Assembly (NCBI GenBank): GCA_013397795.1
Contig: VZTJ01000755.1
Coordinates: 1 to 64,000, forward strand
Source: Orthonyx spaldingii
Taxonomy: Eukaryota > Chordata > Aves > Passeriformes > Orthonychidae
DNA length: 64,000 nt
Direction: 5' to 3'
A program made the position numbers and the translations under genes. Shown in pieces: positions 29,001-44,000 of the stretch. Numbering within the stretch: the first letter of the stretch is position 1; each line of letters opens with the position of its first letter. The notes under the pieces were generated by a model. That model was not told the DNA's origin, ran no database searches, and saw only the letters and a program-made list of their open reading frames with translations.

Positions 29001-32000
29001 GAGGATAGGCAAGGCTTTGGCTCTTGTCTTCCTCAATACTTGCAAACTCTATCAATATAAAAATACTGAAGTATCTGGTATTGCTGGCATGGTATAACTA
29101 CTTGAGCACTTTCTTGAACTTTTTGGAAAACTGGAGCTTACAGAAGGTTTTATATTTTGCATAGTCAAGTTAATGAATGTTGTTGGAGAGAATCTAAAAT
29201 AAACTGAATATCAGCCTAACAAGGGTTGACAGAATTCAGATCAGAAGCTTAGTCTTTTAATTGCTGGTCACAGTAAAATATACTTTTCTGGAATTATAAT
29301 GATATAACATCCAGAATGCATTGTAAATTTTCTGCTTAATTTAAAACATGCTGTTTTTCTCTTGCATTCACTTATTAGTCTAAATTTAATTTTCTAGATT
29401 TGCTCTCTCATGTGGAGCTAGAAAAAAAGGCAGCTGACTTAAAAGGAGAACTAGAAAATGCTTTGAAAGAGAATGCTCTTCTACAAAAACAAGTAAATGA
29501 GCTATCAGAATTTCAATCTCTACCAGATACTGTTGAGATGCAGAAGAAAGAGGTAAAAAAAAAAAATCTAACTTTTTTTTGATTTTGTACTGCACTTCAC
29601 TTGTAAGGTACTAATAAGGGCCTATTGGACAAGAAGTTTTAAAGCCAAAAGTTGTCATGAGTCAACCTGGGATTTTACAGTTAAGTTTGTTAAATTGTTG
29701 CTTCTGAGATATTTAATATTTGTACCTAGGAATAAGTTTATGTTTAGTTTAATATGTTTAGTCACTGCCTACTATAATTAATCATGATTTTCTAGTCCAA
29801 CATTTGCATGTCTATTTCCCATGGTCACCATTGATAACTGAAAGTATAGTTATAATGGTGTTTGATCCTGGACACTATTCTAAAACTGATTTTTTTGTCC
29901 AATTGGGCAAAGAGAAAATGTCAAGATCTCTTAGAAATTCTGCTTGAGAAGTGAGAGATTTACCTTGTAAATTCTGGAAAACTTGTTAGGAAACTTTCTT
30001 ATTTCCTAGCAGGTAAGGGCTTAGTAGACTAAGTATGCTGTAAGTGTTTTAAAGGGCGTGTTTGCAAACACTTCCTAGCTTTCTTTGTCCTAAGAATCCC
30101 TTGCTACACTGCTATGTGCAATGAAAATTATTCAGGGCAAGTAATCTACAAACTCATTAATGCTTTGCAAAAGGTTCCAAACTCTCCAGGGGTCTACTTC
30201 CACTAATCAACAAAACTTAATTAGATGTTAAAAACTTCGTCTCTGTATCATGAAGAAAGTATTGATACATGTAAATATTCAGTTTAGGAGTCCAGTCTTA
30301 GCTCAAACATAGGAAATAGGAAGTATTGAAGAACATCTAAAGAGTTGGAAGAGAGATTTCAAGACTTGGGAAGGGGCTTGACTGTCTTCCTTCTCTTTCA
30401 AGGATTCTTTGCTAGACAGTTCCCTCCCAACAAAGCAAAACCCAATGTATTGGGTATATGTTTGTCTGTACTTTATTTCTTATATCTGCCCATGTACCTG
30501 TTTTGTATTATATAGTTATGGCAAACACTAATTTAGGAAACACTATATATTAATATTGCTTTTCTGTTGGCAGATTCTTGAAAAATGTGAGGAATTATGC
30601 TTATTAAAATTGGAAAATGAAAAACTGCTTTCTGAAGTAGCTGATAATGAAATGAGACTTAAAGACATGACTGAAGAAATTGAAAAATCGAAAGATAATC
30701 TAGCAGATGCACAAATGAAATATGTGAAGTCTGATCAGAAATATATAACACTTAAACAGCTCCACGAAGAAATAGAACAAAAATACATAGCTGCATCAGA
30801 AGCCAATGAACAAATGAAGCTCCAAATAGAATGTCTATCTAAAGAAGCACAACAGTCTAAAACAATTTTGGATGAAGTGAAATTAGAGGTCAGTGTCACC
30901 TTGCTCCTTTTTGCATATGAGACTTGAGAAATTAATTCATAATGTTAAAAAAAGTTTATGGAGAAATACTCTTAAAGGTGTAAATGACAATATCATTGAC
31001 TTTCTCTGGCATGAGTGGGTATTACTTATTCTATGCCAGGGGTATGTTGAAGGGTTATTCAGCTCAATGGTCTCTTTGTAGGCAAAGAAACATATGTTGT
31101 TCCAGGTTCTCCTTCTGTGCTTGACCTTTTAGTTCTTCTTTTCCCATTCTTAAGTAATATCTTGATATATATATCTATATAATTTTTTTTCTGTCAATGC
31201 TGCTCTCACCTACTCTATATAAAGTCACAGAAACAGTTTCCTCCTTGGGAACTGCAGACCCTTTAGAACACAAATCCATTCAAACCATAGAGAATAACCA
31301 CAGAAATTGGCTGTTAGAAATAAAAAATAAATATTAAAAGACTGAAGAGTAAAAGGAAGCTAAAGATACATATTTTTGACAAAGCTTTGGGCACTGCTAT
31401 GGCTGTCATATTCCAGCTATGGTTTAATAATTCTTAAGGTATGCTACAGTTTTGTGCATAGTGCTATGTTTTAGTAAGACTTTTGCTGCTAAGGAGCAAT
31501 CACAGAAACATCCCATAAACAAATGCTTATTTATTGTGGGCAAGAGTATAAGCCGTGACTTAAAGAGAAATTATGAACTTGCTAGCTAGCATGTCTCATC
31601 CTTTCTAAGCTCATAAAAGTAGAGAACATGTACACATAATGGAGTTCTGCATTACAATGAAAGTGTCTGGCCTTTACTTTGCAAACTACAGCTCTCTAGC
31701 AAAATGAAAGAACTGGAAGAAAAAACAGCAGAGCAAAAACAACTTTTTGAGCTAAGAGAAAACCTTATTCAGACTCAGCAAAAGTTAAGTGAAATGGAGC
31801 AATTAAAAGAGGAAGAAAGAATTAGTGAATTGCGACTGAAGGCCAAGGATTCGGAGATCCAGGCAGTCTTGCAGCAGCTTACTGACTGTCGGGAAGAAAT
31901 AAAAACTCTAACCCAGGAAAGAGATGACCTGAAACAAAAGGGGGAGTCTCTCCAAGCTGAGACAGAACAACTCAGAGAGGATATAAAGGACACTGTTTCA

Positions 32001-35000
32001 ATGGTAGGAATTTTGCATTTTTAGAAATAGATCATACATGTTAGGAGGAAGACTTATAAACTATATTAAAATATTCAGAAGAACATAGAAAGGCTTACTA
32101 ATATTACAAAATATTTGTAATTTCTTTGTGGATTTTCTCTCTTGTATTCTGAAGAACATCTTGGCACATGAAGATCTGAGAAACACACAAAATTCTCTGA
32201 AGGAATCCCAGAATACTGTCAAGAAGTTGGAAAAAAGTATTTCTGAAAAAGAGTCTCAGATTCTGAGTGTTGAAGAGGCACTAGGGAAAACCATTAAAGA
32301 ACTCCAAATACGGGTAAAACTTTATGCAATAATTAAAATAAGTCCAGTTAATCTGCTTGTAGTTTCTTCTGTGTGTCCTTAAAAACTTTCTAGGCTCTTG
32401 GTAGCAAGTGGGTAAGAAAATAGTGCTGCCTAATCCAAGTCTTTACCAGCTGCTGTCTGTTTCTGTAGAGCTTCAAGCTGTAATATACAGTCTAATAAAT
32501 CTGTTCTTAACAAGTGTGCCCCATGACTGTGGATTTGAGTGGTGGCATTGGATGGTAAGTGGAAGAGGAGATAAGGGTTACTGAAGGGTAAAAATGAGGC
32601 TAATGATTTGTAACAGTCCCAATGAAAAGTGTAACGTGATTGTCAGTGGCAACTCAGATCCCAACATACAGCAGAAGGCTGCTCCACTGGATTTTGTGCC
32701 TATTCAATAATTGGCATAGAAGTGTGCTGAGAATATTGTTTGGTGCTCCACTGGCACAGTTTTTCTGGCAGGAGAAGACCCATTACGTCAGATGGGATTT
32801 TTCTCAAAGGGTGTTAACTACCAGTAAGTCAATGGTGGTGCATTGAGAATTTGCATGCTTTGAAACAGATGCATAAAACATAAGCCAGTAGGCTGCCTTT
32901 TGACTTCTTCCTTTCAGACATTTTCCAGATAAAAATCTGGCCAATATTCCAGAAGATACGACCAAACAGAATTTAAAGCAAAACATGTGGCAAAGGCAAA
33001 AGAGTTCGTTTTGGAGCTTTTCTACTTTGGTTATGGTGGTTTGATGTTAAAAACACTGTAGGGGAGTGAATCAAACAAAACTTTGACGTTTACTTTTATT
33101 TTGAATTGAAGAAAATGCTGTCCTTGCATATTTCTTTTAATAGATCTCAGAAATGACAGAAGAAATGAAAATCATCACAGCAGAGAGAGATCAGCTTGCT
33201 GAGGAAAAATTAGAAAGTGCTCAGCTTCAGGTTCAAAAGGAACAAATCATTTTCCTTACACAGGAGAACCGCTCATTGCAGGAGAAGTTGGACAATTTAC
33301 TTTTGGAAAAAGAAGAGTTTGGGGAAAGAACTTTGGTAATGATGCTAATGCTGTAATGGAAAGCTTGCTTATTTAATTTTTCATGCAAGTGAAATAATTG
33401 CAAAAGACACTGCAGAAAAGGATCATGGCATTTGACTGTAGCTCATTAAACTCCAAGTTTAATATGGTTAAATTGAGATACAGGCCACCCATATTGTTAT
33501 ATATGGGCATCTAGTAGTAGAATATGACTGTAAATAGAATATGAACTTGATACAGGATATGATCTGTACTGGTCTGCACAAGAATGTTCTATAATAAAAT
33601 ATCCAAAGCTGAATAAATTGCTTATCTGAAAAGAGTAATTCTGCTTTTTTTAAGTATATGTAGAACTGACTTTTGCCATGGCAGTGAAAGGGACATGGCA
33701 GCCAACACTTCCTGTAAGTGCATGTGCAGATTGCACCTCCGTGTGTGTGTTTTTAGAGCAGTGCCCCTGTTTGTTATATGTAATCGACCTGTCAAAGGTG
33801 TCAGATAAGTTTCTCCTAAACTTACTTCCTAAAGGTGTTGACATGTCTGTCTTATAAAATAGATTCCACTGAGTCAAGAACAATCTATGGAGCAAGTGTT
33901 ATTTCTCCTGAGAGAAGAGCTGAGCCAGGCACAAAAGAAATTGCATGAATTGGAGGAAGCAAAGGCCAATGAATACCAAGGAGAATCTGAAAAAATGGAG
34001 AGAACAGAGGTTATTCCAAAACCACATGATTCCCGGGAAGTGAGCACCCAGACAGAAAGAGAAGATGATGATGGTTTTAAAATGCAACTGGAAAATCTCC
34101 GGAATGAGAGAGACCAGCTAAGAGAAACTATACAGGAGACAATTAGCAAGGTAATAAAAGTCCTCTTCCTGTAGGAGAATAGTTTTAGTAGATTTCTGCC
34201 TTAGGTTTTGGAAGTGGTGTTCAGGTGTTAATGTACTTTAATTGTGTCCAAAGAACTCAGAGATGCAGGAGGAGTTGAGATGTACTCGTGAATCTCTTGG
34301 ACAACATCAGGAGACTATTGTGGAGCTGAAAGGCAGTATTTCAGAGAAAGAAAATCAACTCATGAAGGCACAAGAGGCATTGAAGGAAAAAAGTGATGAA
34401 CTGCAGCAGAAGGTCAGAAGCAGTTTTGTCAAGAAAATGGAAAGTTCTGTTGGGTTTGGCAGCCTATGTCTTCTGCAAACTTCAGTTTGTAGGGCTCCAG
34501 TAAATGTAATACACAAAATTAATTTCAATTATTTCCCTTTTTGTTTTGCTCTGTACTGCTTCTCAGAAGAAGTCCTTGAAAACAGAAGCAGTGAAAAGAT
34601 GATCAAATGCAGCTTGATGGGCAAGCTACGACCAGTATTTATAACTAATTATGTCTTGGTGCTGAATGACTGAATGTTAGTTGGAATCAACAATGCATTT
34701 TGACCTCTGTGCATTTTCCCAGTCTTACATTTTTTGCATTTTAACAATGTGAATTAGCTATGTAATTCTGATGATCCTTGAGCAACTTTAAGGCAGTTTA
34801 GCTCAGTCTTTAAATTGTTACACTATTATAAATTTGTTCTCTACTTATTATTTTCATGTCTTAAGCCAGTGTGGATTTTAGGCTTCATTTTTAAGACTTG
34901 GTAATGTCTCATGTCTACTGTGGATACAGAAATTGAGGCATTTTTATAGATTTAGAATGCCTTGCATGTTTTTCTACATTTACTTTTGCCTACCACTGAC

Positions 35001-38000
35001 ATTTGATTGGCTTTTAAGCAGAATTGTTTGGTTTTTTCTTTTACTTACTCTACCAGGAAAGTATTGGGGATGTCTTCCTTAAAACAATCCGTTTATAACA
35101 ACCCATATGTACAGATTGTGCTTCTGAATCATGGTCCAATAACACTCTTAAATCAGAGCCTGATTGCTGGGACAAGAAAATTTAGGAACTTAGAATGTTG
35201 GTGGTTATTTTTTCTCCAAAGCATCAAATTATTTTTGCCCATGCAAGAGGTGGTTACAAATATCAACACTGGTTTTGATGTGTTCTTTGCAGCTCACTGA
35301 AGTAACTGAAAACCTGACCCATGTCTCAGCTGAATATGGCAAACTGCTGGCAGAAAAGGAACGAACTGAAAGAGCAATGAATGAGCAAGTGTGTCAGCAG
35401 CTTGAGAGAATCGCTTTACTTAACAAGGAGAAAGACAAGCTACAGCAAATGGTAGAGACTTCTAAGGAAAGGGAAGAACATTTCTTAAAGGTTCAGAGGC
35501 AGTCAGAGATTTTGAAGGACAGCCTAACCAGCAAGGTGAGCTTTGGTGTTTAGTCACTATTAATTCTCAGCTTATCATTTTTATGGTTGGTAAACAAACA
35601 TGAATATGAGCAAAGAATTTTGTCTAAATTAATTTATTGATGTTTAGTAATAGCATCCTCGACTTGTCTTTGCTTTGTAACCCATTGGATTGGTCCATCT
35701 TTGCAATGAATGTGAATTTATCAGATGAGTGCAGGTTTCATGTAATAATCAGTAATTGTACATGTGTTCTGACCTTAAAAGGCATTGTATAGACAGCATG
35801 AATTTAAGTGGGTTTTGAATCTTTGGTGGTTTGCACATTTTCTGAATAACAGACGATGTTTGAAAGTCTTGCACTTAGTTCTTGCCGACTTGCTCTTTTT
35901 ACAGTCTTTACTTTTGAGCTTTGCACCTGTCAAATTCTTCCTTTGTAGATCAAAGAGTATAATTGAGGATTGCTTCAGTTTAGCAAACATTACTCTTCAA
36001 GAGAGAAAATATAAAGATATTCGTCTTTATATATCATATTTCCTCTTTATATGCATCTTTATATGTCCATTTTTATGCTCATCTTCTATTTATTTTAATT
36101 TTCTTATCATATAGACATAGGTTGACTGCCTTTTTTTCCTTTGGTTCCTCTTGCTTTACAGAAGACCAAAGTTGGCTGAAGTGGACTTTTTTGGGTGTCA
36201 TGATATTCCCCTTCCTTGTAAATTCTTTTTCTGAGTTACTAGAACATCAAAACTATTTTTACACTTTTCTTACTGCTAGTGTGAATTTTAGTAATTAAAA
36301 ATTGTGTTCTCTGTAGTTGTCACAACTGATTTGAGTACTTCATAGGGTGTAAAAAGACCATGACTACCAAATTGTGATTTGTGTTTTTCTTCGCTATTCA
36401 TTGTAGATTCAACAGTTAACTGAGACATTAAATAGTGTATCATGTGAGAAGGACCAGTTATTAGCTGAAAGAACTAGTCACTCTTTCCAACTTAAAGAAC
36501 ACATCTCATTGGTTAATCAAGAAAAGGATGAGCTACAAAAACTTCTTCAGGATGTCAGGTCTGAACGGGACCAGCTCAAGACAGAATTGCAAAGAAATTC
36601 TGAGATGGTGAGTGTTGCAATTTGCATACCTGAGTTACTCGTAACTTCTTGTTTTGTATGGTACTTAAATATGTGTGCTTTTATTTTAGTGTGTTGAGAC
36701 AAATGCAAAATTGGAACATGCTTTAGAACAACTGAAGCAGAGAGACCTGAATAATATGTCCATTCAGGTAAACCCAGTGGATATTGCAGAGCATGTGGCT
36801 GATGATAACTTGAAAGAAAAAACTTTGAAAATTAAGGTAGGCTTATTTTTCTGCTTGTTCTAAGGGTGCATGTTGGAACTTAATGACACTTGTCATGGAA
36901 CATAAGCCTTTTGCGCCTTATGTATAGAATGGTTTGCATATCTTGCTAAGATGCTGCATACCATGGGATCAGTTGATTTGCTGTTGCTGTTCAGTGATTG
37001 CTCATCTTGTGTCAACTGAGAAGTTCAATTTAATGTTCACAGAACATCTTACTTGTTTTCATTACTGTCCAGCCACCCCAATGAAAATAACTAGTCATGT
37101 AGAATCATAGAATCATTTAGGTTGGAAAAGACCTCTCAAATTATAGATTTCAACCCTTAAACCAGCACTGCCGTGATCACTGCTAAACCATGTCCCTAAG
37201 TGCCAGATGTACACATCTTTTAAGTAGTTCCAAGGATGGTGATTCCACTACTTCCCTGGGCAGCCTGTTCCAATACTTGACAGCCCTTTTCATTGAGAGA
37301 TTTTTCCTAATAACCAATCTAAACCTCCCCCAAGTGCACTTGTTACTGGAGAGAAGAGGCCAACCCCCACTTGACTCCACCCTCCTTTCAGGTGGTTGTA
37401 GAGAGTGATATGCTCTCCTCACACTCTCCTTTTTTCCAGGCTAAACAACCCCAGTTCCCTCAGCCACTAGTCACAGGACTTGTGCTCCAGACCCTTCCCT
37501 AGCTCCGTTGCCCTTCTCTGGACATGCTCCAGCACCTCACTATCCTTCTTCTAGTAAGGGACCCAGAACTGAACTCAGGATTTGACGTGTGGCTTTGCTA
37601 GTGCCATTCGCTTCCCTAGTCCTGCTGGCCACACTATTCCCTCAGCTGTGGCACTGCATGGGGAGGTTGTGACCTGGCAGTTCGCCTTGCTGAACCTCAA
37701 ATAGAAGCACTTTGCCACTTTGGTTTTTTAGAATCCCCCCAAATCCTTCTTTTCATTATTCCCCATCAAATAATAAATTGGTGTCAAATACATTAATTTC
37801 ATTAAAGCACTTCTGCCCTCAAAACAGGAATTCTTCAGACTGTTTGTTAGTTAACTATCCTGAGTATACATTCACACAGATATGAGAAGTGCTAATAACC
37901 TACTGAAAGCCAAAATAAACCAGGACTTATGAACGTGTATGGCACACTTTAAATTGCAGTATCATTGTACTGCAGTCTATATGTGCAGCAGATTTAGATA

Positions 38001-41000
38001 TCATTCTATATGGGGTAAAGAAGCCCAGTGTGCTTCAGTTAACACCTAAGTGGTAAAGAACCAAATTGGAAAAATCAGCCATGTGTAGCTTTCTCCATTC
38101 TTTCTGTATTCTATCCTACATCAGCAGCAGGGAGATCAGAATGAGGGAAGTTAGCATCAACTGATCCCTTTTAAGGGCACTCTCCCCTTCTGACTTCTGT
38201 AATAGGTAGGATCTTGTCTGCCTTTTCCTGATGTTTCGATGTTTTTACTGTGGGGTGAAGAGTTAAAAAAAAAAAGGTGAATCTTGGTTCTTTCAACTAA
38301 GAACCAAAAATGCAGGGAGTATGCCAAGGGAGTTTTATACTTATTTTAAAATGTATAACACAGACTTGATTAAACATGATACTGGAGTTGCAGTTTTCTG
38401 GGTCTTCAACCCTGCAGCACTACTGAGCCTGCTCACTGCTTGTTAACACCTTCCTTTTCATGGCGGAGTGCTAGGAACAACTTCATGAGCCCTTTCCTTC
38501 AAGAAAGGAGAAGTAGATAAACTTGGGAGTCCATACTGAGGAAAGGCCAGCTGGCAAACTTGTAAGCAGGCAACAATTTTTTTTCATGCCTGATATACAA
38601 ATCTTGGTGTGGCCAGGCAATCTAAACCACGAAGACAATTTGAGCTTGTGAAATGATTTCCTGGAAAACTAAGAAATTATCTGCTTTTGTGCCTAGCTTA
38701 ATGTTTTTGTCATATCCCTGTGGCAAGTCAAAACTGAAGTCTTAATCGTAACTTTCCTGTTGTAAAACCAATACATAATTGCAGGGTTTAGTCCTGGAGT
38801 TGGGTCATCTATTTTATGTTTCTGTTTATAGCTAATCACACTTTTCCTTATTGTGAACGAATTAATTTGTTTCATTTGCATTTAGGAGCTTCTTGAGAAA
38901 TTCCCAAATATGGGGAAGAGATATGAATGTCTCTCCACAGTGTCTCTTAAGCTGAAGAGTGAACTGAATAGTCAGAAAGCACTGATAGCTGTGATACTGC
39001 CTCAGCTTACATTGGAGCAGAGTAAACAAGTCAAAACACTTCAAACTAAAAATGAGGAAATGAACGTTCGTCTCCAGAAGTTATTGACCAAACTGAAGGT
39101 ACCAACTTCAAATGCTGAATACGTGGATGCTTCGTATTGCTTGGATTTGGGTTTGGGGTTTTTTTTAAAAAGGTCTCAATGGTAACAGCTAGGATTTTAT
39201 ATACGCTAGCTTTGGGTTTTGAGAATCCATACATTGGAGAAAATACGTCGATAGTAATTGCTTTACAATCTTAGAAAACTGGAACTACTTAGTTATGTAA
39301 ATCAAACTTAGTTTTTAACTGTAGTTCAGCTGCTTTGCACAGTATTATTTCTTTAATATTATTCCATTTTAATTGGGAAATGAAATTTTATTTCTGTACT
39401 CTATAAATCAAATTATAGATGAGTAAGTATGTATTTCTTTGTGGGGGAAAGAGATATGCAAGATGGCTTGGAGATGCATGCTTACTCTGCAAAATTACCT
39501 AAGTAGTTTGATTTTACAGCCTTGCAGATCTTCCCCAATTTGGAATCAGGTTCTCCATTGGACTAAAATTATCAGCAAAAAGGTTAAGGGTAGTTGAGAG
39601 AGAATTCCCATTATTGTGTAGTAGAAGTACAGTAAATGATAAAAAGTTTTTTCTTTTTCTTTATTTACCATGAAATATTAAGGGATGGGGGTTTTTTTGG
39701 TTGGAGCAGTGAGGGCAAACATGCACAGACCTGAAGAGAGGGGGTGAGGTTGCTGAGAGTCAGTCATGTCTATAAATATCCATTACCTTAGAAGTTAAAC
39801 TAATATTCCAGAGAGCCTCATTTCATAACTTAATACAGTGATTTTGGGTTTAATTTTTTTCACAGATGTCTTTTAACTTTCATGGTTAAAGATGTTTAAG
39901 ATTCAACTAGCAATCTCTGCTAGAATAATATTTTAAATCAACATGGTGATATTATTCTCGTAGACCTTCTGCACCTTTCACAATTCTAAGAGAAAATAAA
40001 TATAACAAAGAATACTTTTCTTTTCAGAGTCAACGTTTGTGGAAGGCTGTCTAGAGCCTTTTAGACTTTTTGGAGTCTACAAAATATAGAGTACTGGAAA
40101 AGTGCTGTCTCAGCTAAAAGGCTTATATGCCATTGCTATAATGCGCATGTGAACCCAATTTTCTTAGTCATGTGTTAGTTATCCTGGACATTTACAGGCT
40201 CAGAGAGTAAATAGGTTGAATTATAAAATATGGAATTTTAGCAGGATGCAGGGTACCATTTTAAAGCATGTTCACTGATGCATCCTGTGCTTCCGCAACA
40301 GCTTCTGTTCAGTTCTGTTTGCACAAAGAAAAGAGAATATCATGCTACTCTTCACAAGTATGAAATGAAATTCCTTGAGGAAAAGAGAAAACAAGATCAC
40401 CTCCAATCCCAGATGCAATGTTTCAGGAAGATATATTTGAAGCAGAATGAAGTATCATCTCAAGAGATAAACAGCAGTGAAGGGCTGCAGAGTTTCCACT
40501 TGGATGCAGAGGTAATGTTTGGAAAAAGGAAAAAAAAAAGACATAAAGACTCATGTTTCAAGGCATGGGGTCATGTGGTGGTGGTAATCTAATGGCATTG
40601 GATTGCTCTGTTAAAATTTCACTTAAGGGGAATGAAGGAATAGAGTTAGTATTTTTTTATGCTATTAGTTCTATAATATGACGATTTTGCTTTGTAAATC
40701 CTCTGAAAATAAAATTAATAGATTAGAAAATAATGGGAATGTTATTTACTTATTCGCCCTATAAAATACATACTATCCAATACCACGATGACTTGTTCTA
40801 AAACAATGGACTAAATTTTTGCTAATAAGCACTTTTTTTCCCCCTTCCCACTTGCCCCAGGAATGTAGATTGTCTTCTCGCTTTCCCAATAGGGTGTAAT
40901 TTTAAGTATAGCTAAACTCCTTTTATATGATAACGAGATGCTAAAATAGACTTCCTGCTATATTGATAGCTGAGAGGACAAAAGGTATGTTTAGACATCT

Positions 41001-44000
41001 GATAATCAAACCAGTATCTAAATTTTAATTCCCTTTTTTTTTTAAGAGTATTCTCAAAGATGTATCAGAAATGGAATGTGAACTTCTCTGCATAGAAGCA
41101 GAGTTACAGCAGGAAGAAAGTGCTAGAAAAGAAACAATACAGTTCTGGGAAGCTTGTTCAGGAACTCACTGGGATGCAGACAAACTGAAAGAAGAACTAA
41201 AGAAAGATAATGAAAGGCTTTTACAAGTCTTTAAATTCTGGACTCCTAAAGTAAAGGTAAAATTAAATTTTGTAGATGCAGGAATGTATTTTGTGTAAGC
41301 ACTCTGCAAATGCCTATGATTGAAAACAAAACAAAAAAGGCTCTTAAATGATCATTCATTTATTATCAGCACTTACTCATACTTTAACTGTAAGACGTAG
41401 GAATACTTAAAAGATCTTTAAAGATTCCTCAAGCATCCAAATATAGAAACATGCTCTCTAAAAAACTTTCTAGGTAATAAATGGGAGGGCATGTAGAATT
41501 GTTTATTTGGGGTTTTATTAGTCGGAGTTCTGGAAAATGTAGCTTTTCTTGCCAAACTTTATCAAAAACTACTTTAGCCATTTTTAAAACTCAGTTGAAA
41601 TTTATATTCATGCTCCTTTCTTTCTTCTGCTTACTTCTTGCCTCTTTTGGAAAACTGGACAGCATTTCTCAGGGTTTAGTGCATCATGAACAGGATTTCA
41701 CAGGATTTCATCTTTCTGATTAAATCTTAAATTTAGCTTATTTTAAAAAGTTTCGTCTGTAGAGTCAATAGCCAGTCTTGACTTCTTTGGGATTTTGCAG
41801 TGTTGGCAAGGTTTTTGGAAGAATTTCCTGATCTTAATACTATGTGGATCAAAGCTCTTAACAAACAAAAATCTAGTAAACATTGTCATTTCGTGACAAT
41901 TGTGAAGTTTTTATTTATCTGACGTGTTAAACATGTGGAGTTCTAGAATAGTCCAATGTGTAGATTTAATTTCCTTTAGTCAGTGAATACATTCTAGTAA
42001 AAAAATCTGTGAATAATTTTTCTGTTACCGACATTCAAGAAGTCTTTCCAATATAGTTCGTTTCTCTAATATTAGTGTTTGAGTTAATGCAGAAATACTG
42101 ATAAACTTGCAATACACTATCATCTTCTCTTGTGCCCCTTCCTGCCTCCCTCTCTTTTGGAAATGTAACCATTTTTTAAGCGTTAATGATACCATTTCTG
42201 ATAGCAAGCATTTTCAAATGGGGCACTGAAACACCAATGTGAAAATAATACAGGCTAAGATACTTCCTGTTTCTTCACTTGCCTTATTTCTAGCATATTA
42301 AAAAATTATTTAAAATTATTCTGTGTGATACTACTGATTTTCCAGGTACTCCTTGAACTTTCTTCAGAGCTGGATGCCAGAACTGCTGATTATAGTAAAA
42401 ATGCTGATGTTGAATTAAAACAGAGAAAAGAGAAAAATGAAGAGTTGCTTCAGGATCTAAACACTCTAAAAGAACATCTGGCTCCTGGTGGCTCTGCCAG
42501 TCTGGCATTAGAAGAAGAAAATTATAGGCTTCATAATAAATTAAAGGTTGCAGAACAAGATAAAAAGGTACCAATACTTGTTTCTAAGGAAAACTTCTTT
42601 GATGTTTGCTTTCTAAGTGAGACTACTCCAAACTGAAAATAAGGATTGATGGCAATTGTAAATCTATGCCACCACAATACAAACAGTACACTTTATTTTA
42701 GTAGCTCTTTAATTTCCAAAGTGGAAGTTTGAGCTCTTGCCTGTAATGTGATTATTTTAATTGCCTGATTTCTGTACACAAATTGATGTTCAGTTTAGAA
42801 ACTGGTATGAAATGTTTTCATTTGCTTTTGAAGTATTAACTTTAATAGGGTGATACTCTTGATGCTTCCTGTAAATATATGGTACTTACTATGTCAAACA
42901 TGAAGCTGGAGAAGAATTCTCTGTATAATCGCAGAAATTGAGGGCTCATTTTCTCTCTCCTATTTTTTATCTCGCAGCTACCCTTCTCCAAAGCACTTTT
43001 TGTGTTCTTAGACTTGAGTGTTCTAGACTATTAAAAGGTGACACCAAACAGTGACCTGGACATGAAGAATTGCCATACAGTCTGTAGTGTTGGATTTTTT
43101 GGTGTGGTTTGGGTTTTTGCTTGTTTTTGCTAAGAATATGACTGTGCGCCGTTACTATCTTTTGACATAACTGCTCATAACTGATTGATTGATATATCTC
43201 AATAGGTCATGGAAGTAAAAATTCAGAAGTTAGAAAATGTAATAAATGAAGTAGGAGAAAGTGTCAAAGAGAAAGATGACAGGATAAACAAGTTACAAGC
43301 ACAGGTAAGAATACAAACAGAGACAAGTGAGCTCACCCAACTGCAAGCCAAACTGAATGAGATGGATGATTGCCTCAGGACTGCCTTAACAGAGAATCAG
43401 AGTCTTCAGGTATGAGCAAAATACACTCTTTCTGCTCTGATGAAAGACACAAAGCATGCTTGACAACAGTTGTAGGTGAAATGTTGCTCTCTATAGTCAA
43501 TGTATTTGTTCTGTATGGCATTCCTACTGTAAAACACTTCACTTGCCTGTTTAGCAGGCAGTTTCACATTCTACCAGTGCAACCTTCAGTGGCAACATTT
43601 AGAACCCATATTACAATACTAGAAGCTAAATGTGTCACTTGTATGTGATGCATTTGTGAAACATTTAAAACATTTTAAAACTTTTAAACCGAAGCATGAA
43701 CTGTTTATTCAATGTGATATATTTGCATGCTACTTTAAAATTACCAGATTCATATCTGCACAGAAGTCAGCAAAACTTGCTAAAATATAATTGCATGTAA
43801 TACACCAGAGTAGGATACCAACTGCTACTATCCTGCTAGTTGTTAATGTGGGCCACCTTAGTGAAAACTAACTTCCTCCTCCTGGTCTTGTCCTGCAAAA
43901 TCTAGCAGATCATAGTAAAGATACAAGGTAAACAACCCTTAATTTTGTTGCTAAGTCACAAGCTCTTGTTTGTACTAAATATTTTATTTTCAGGCAAAAT

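Noticed and set aside
34242..34673. 143-codon + strand ORF
   Set aside because: It begins in intron, contains the CENPE exon 34254-34412, and then reads through the donor; only the exon part is coding.
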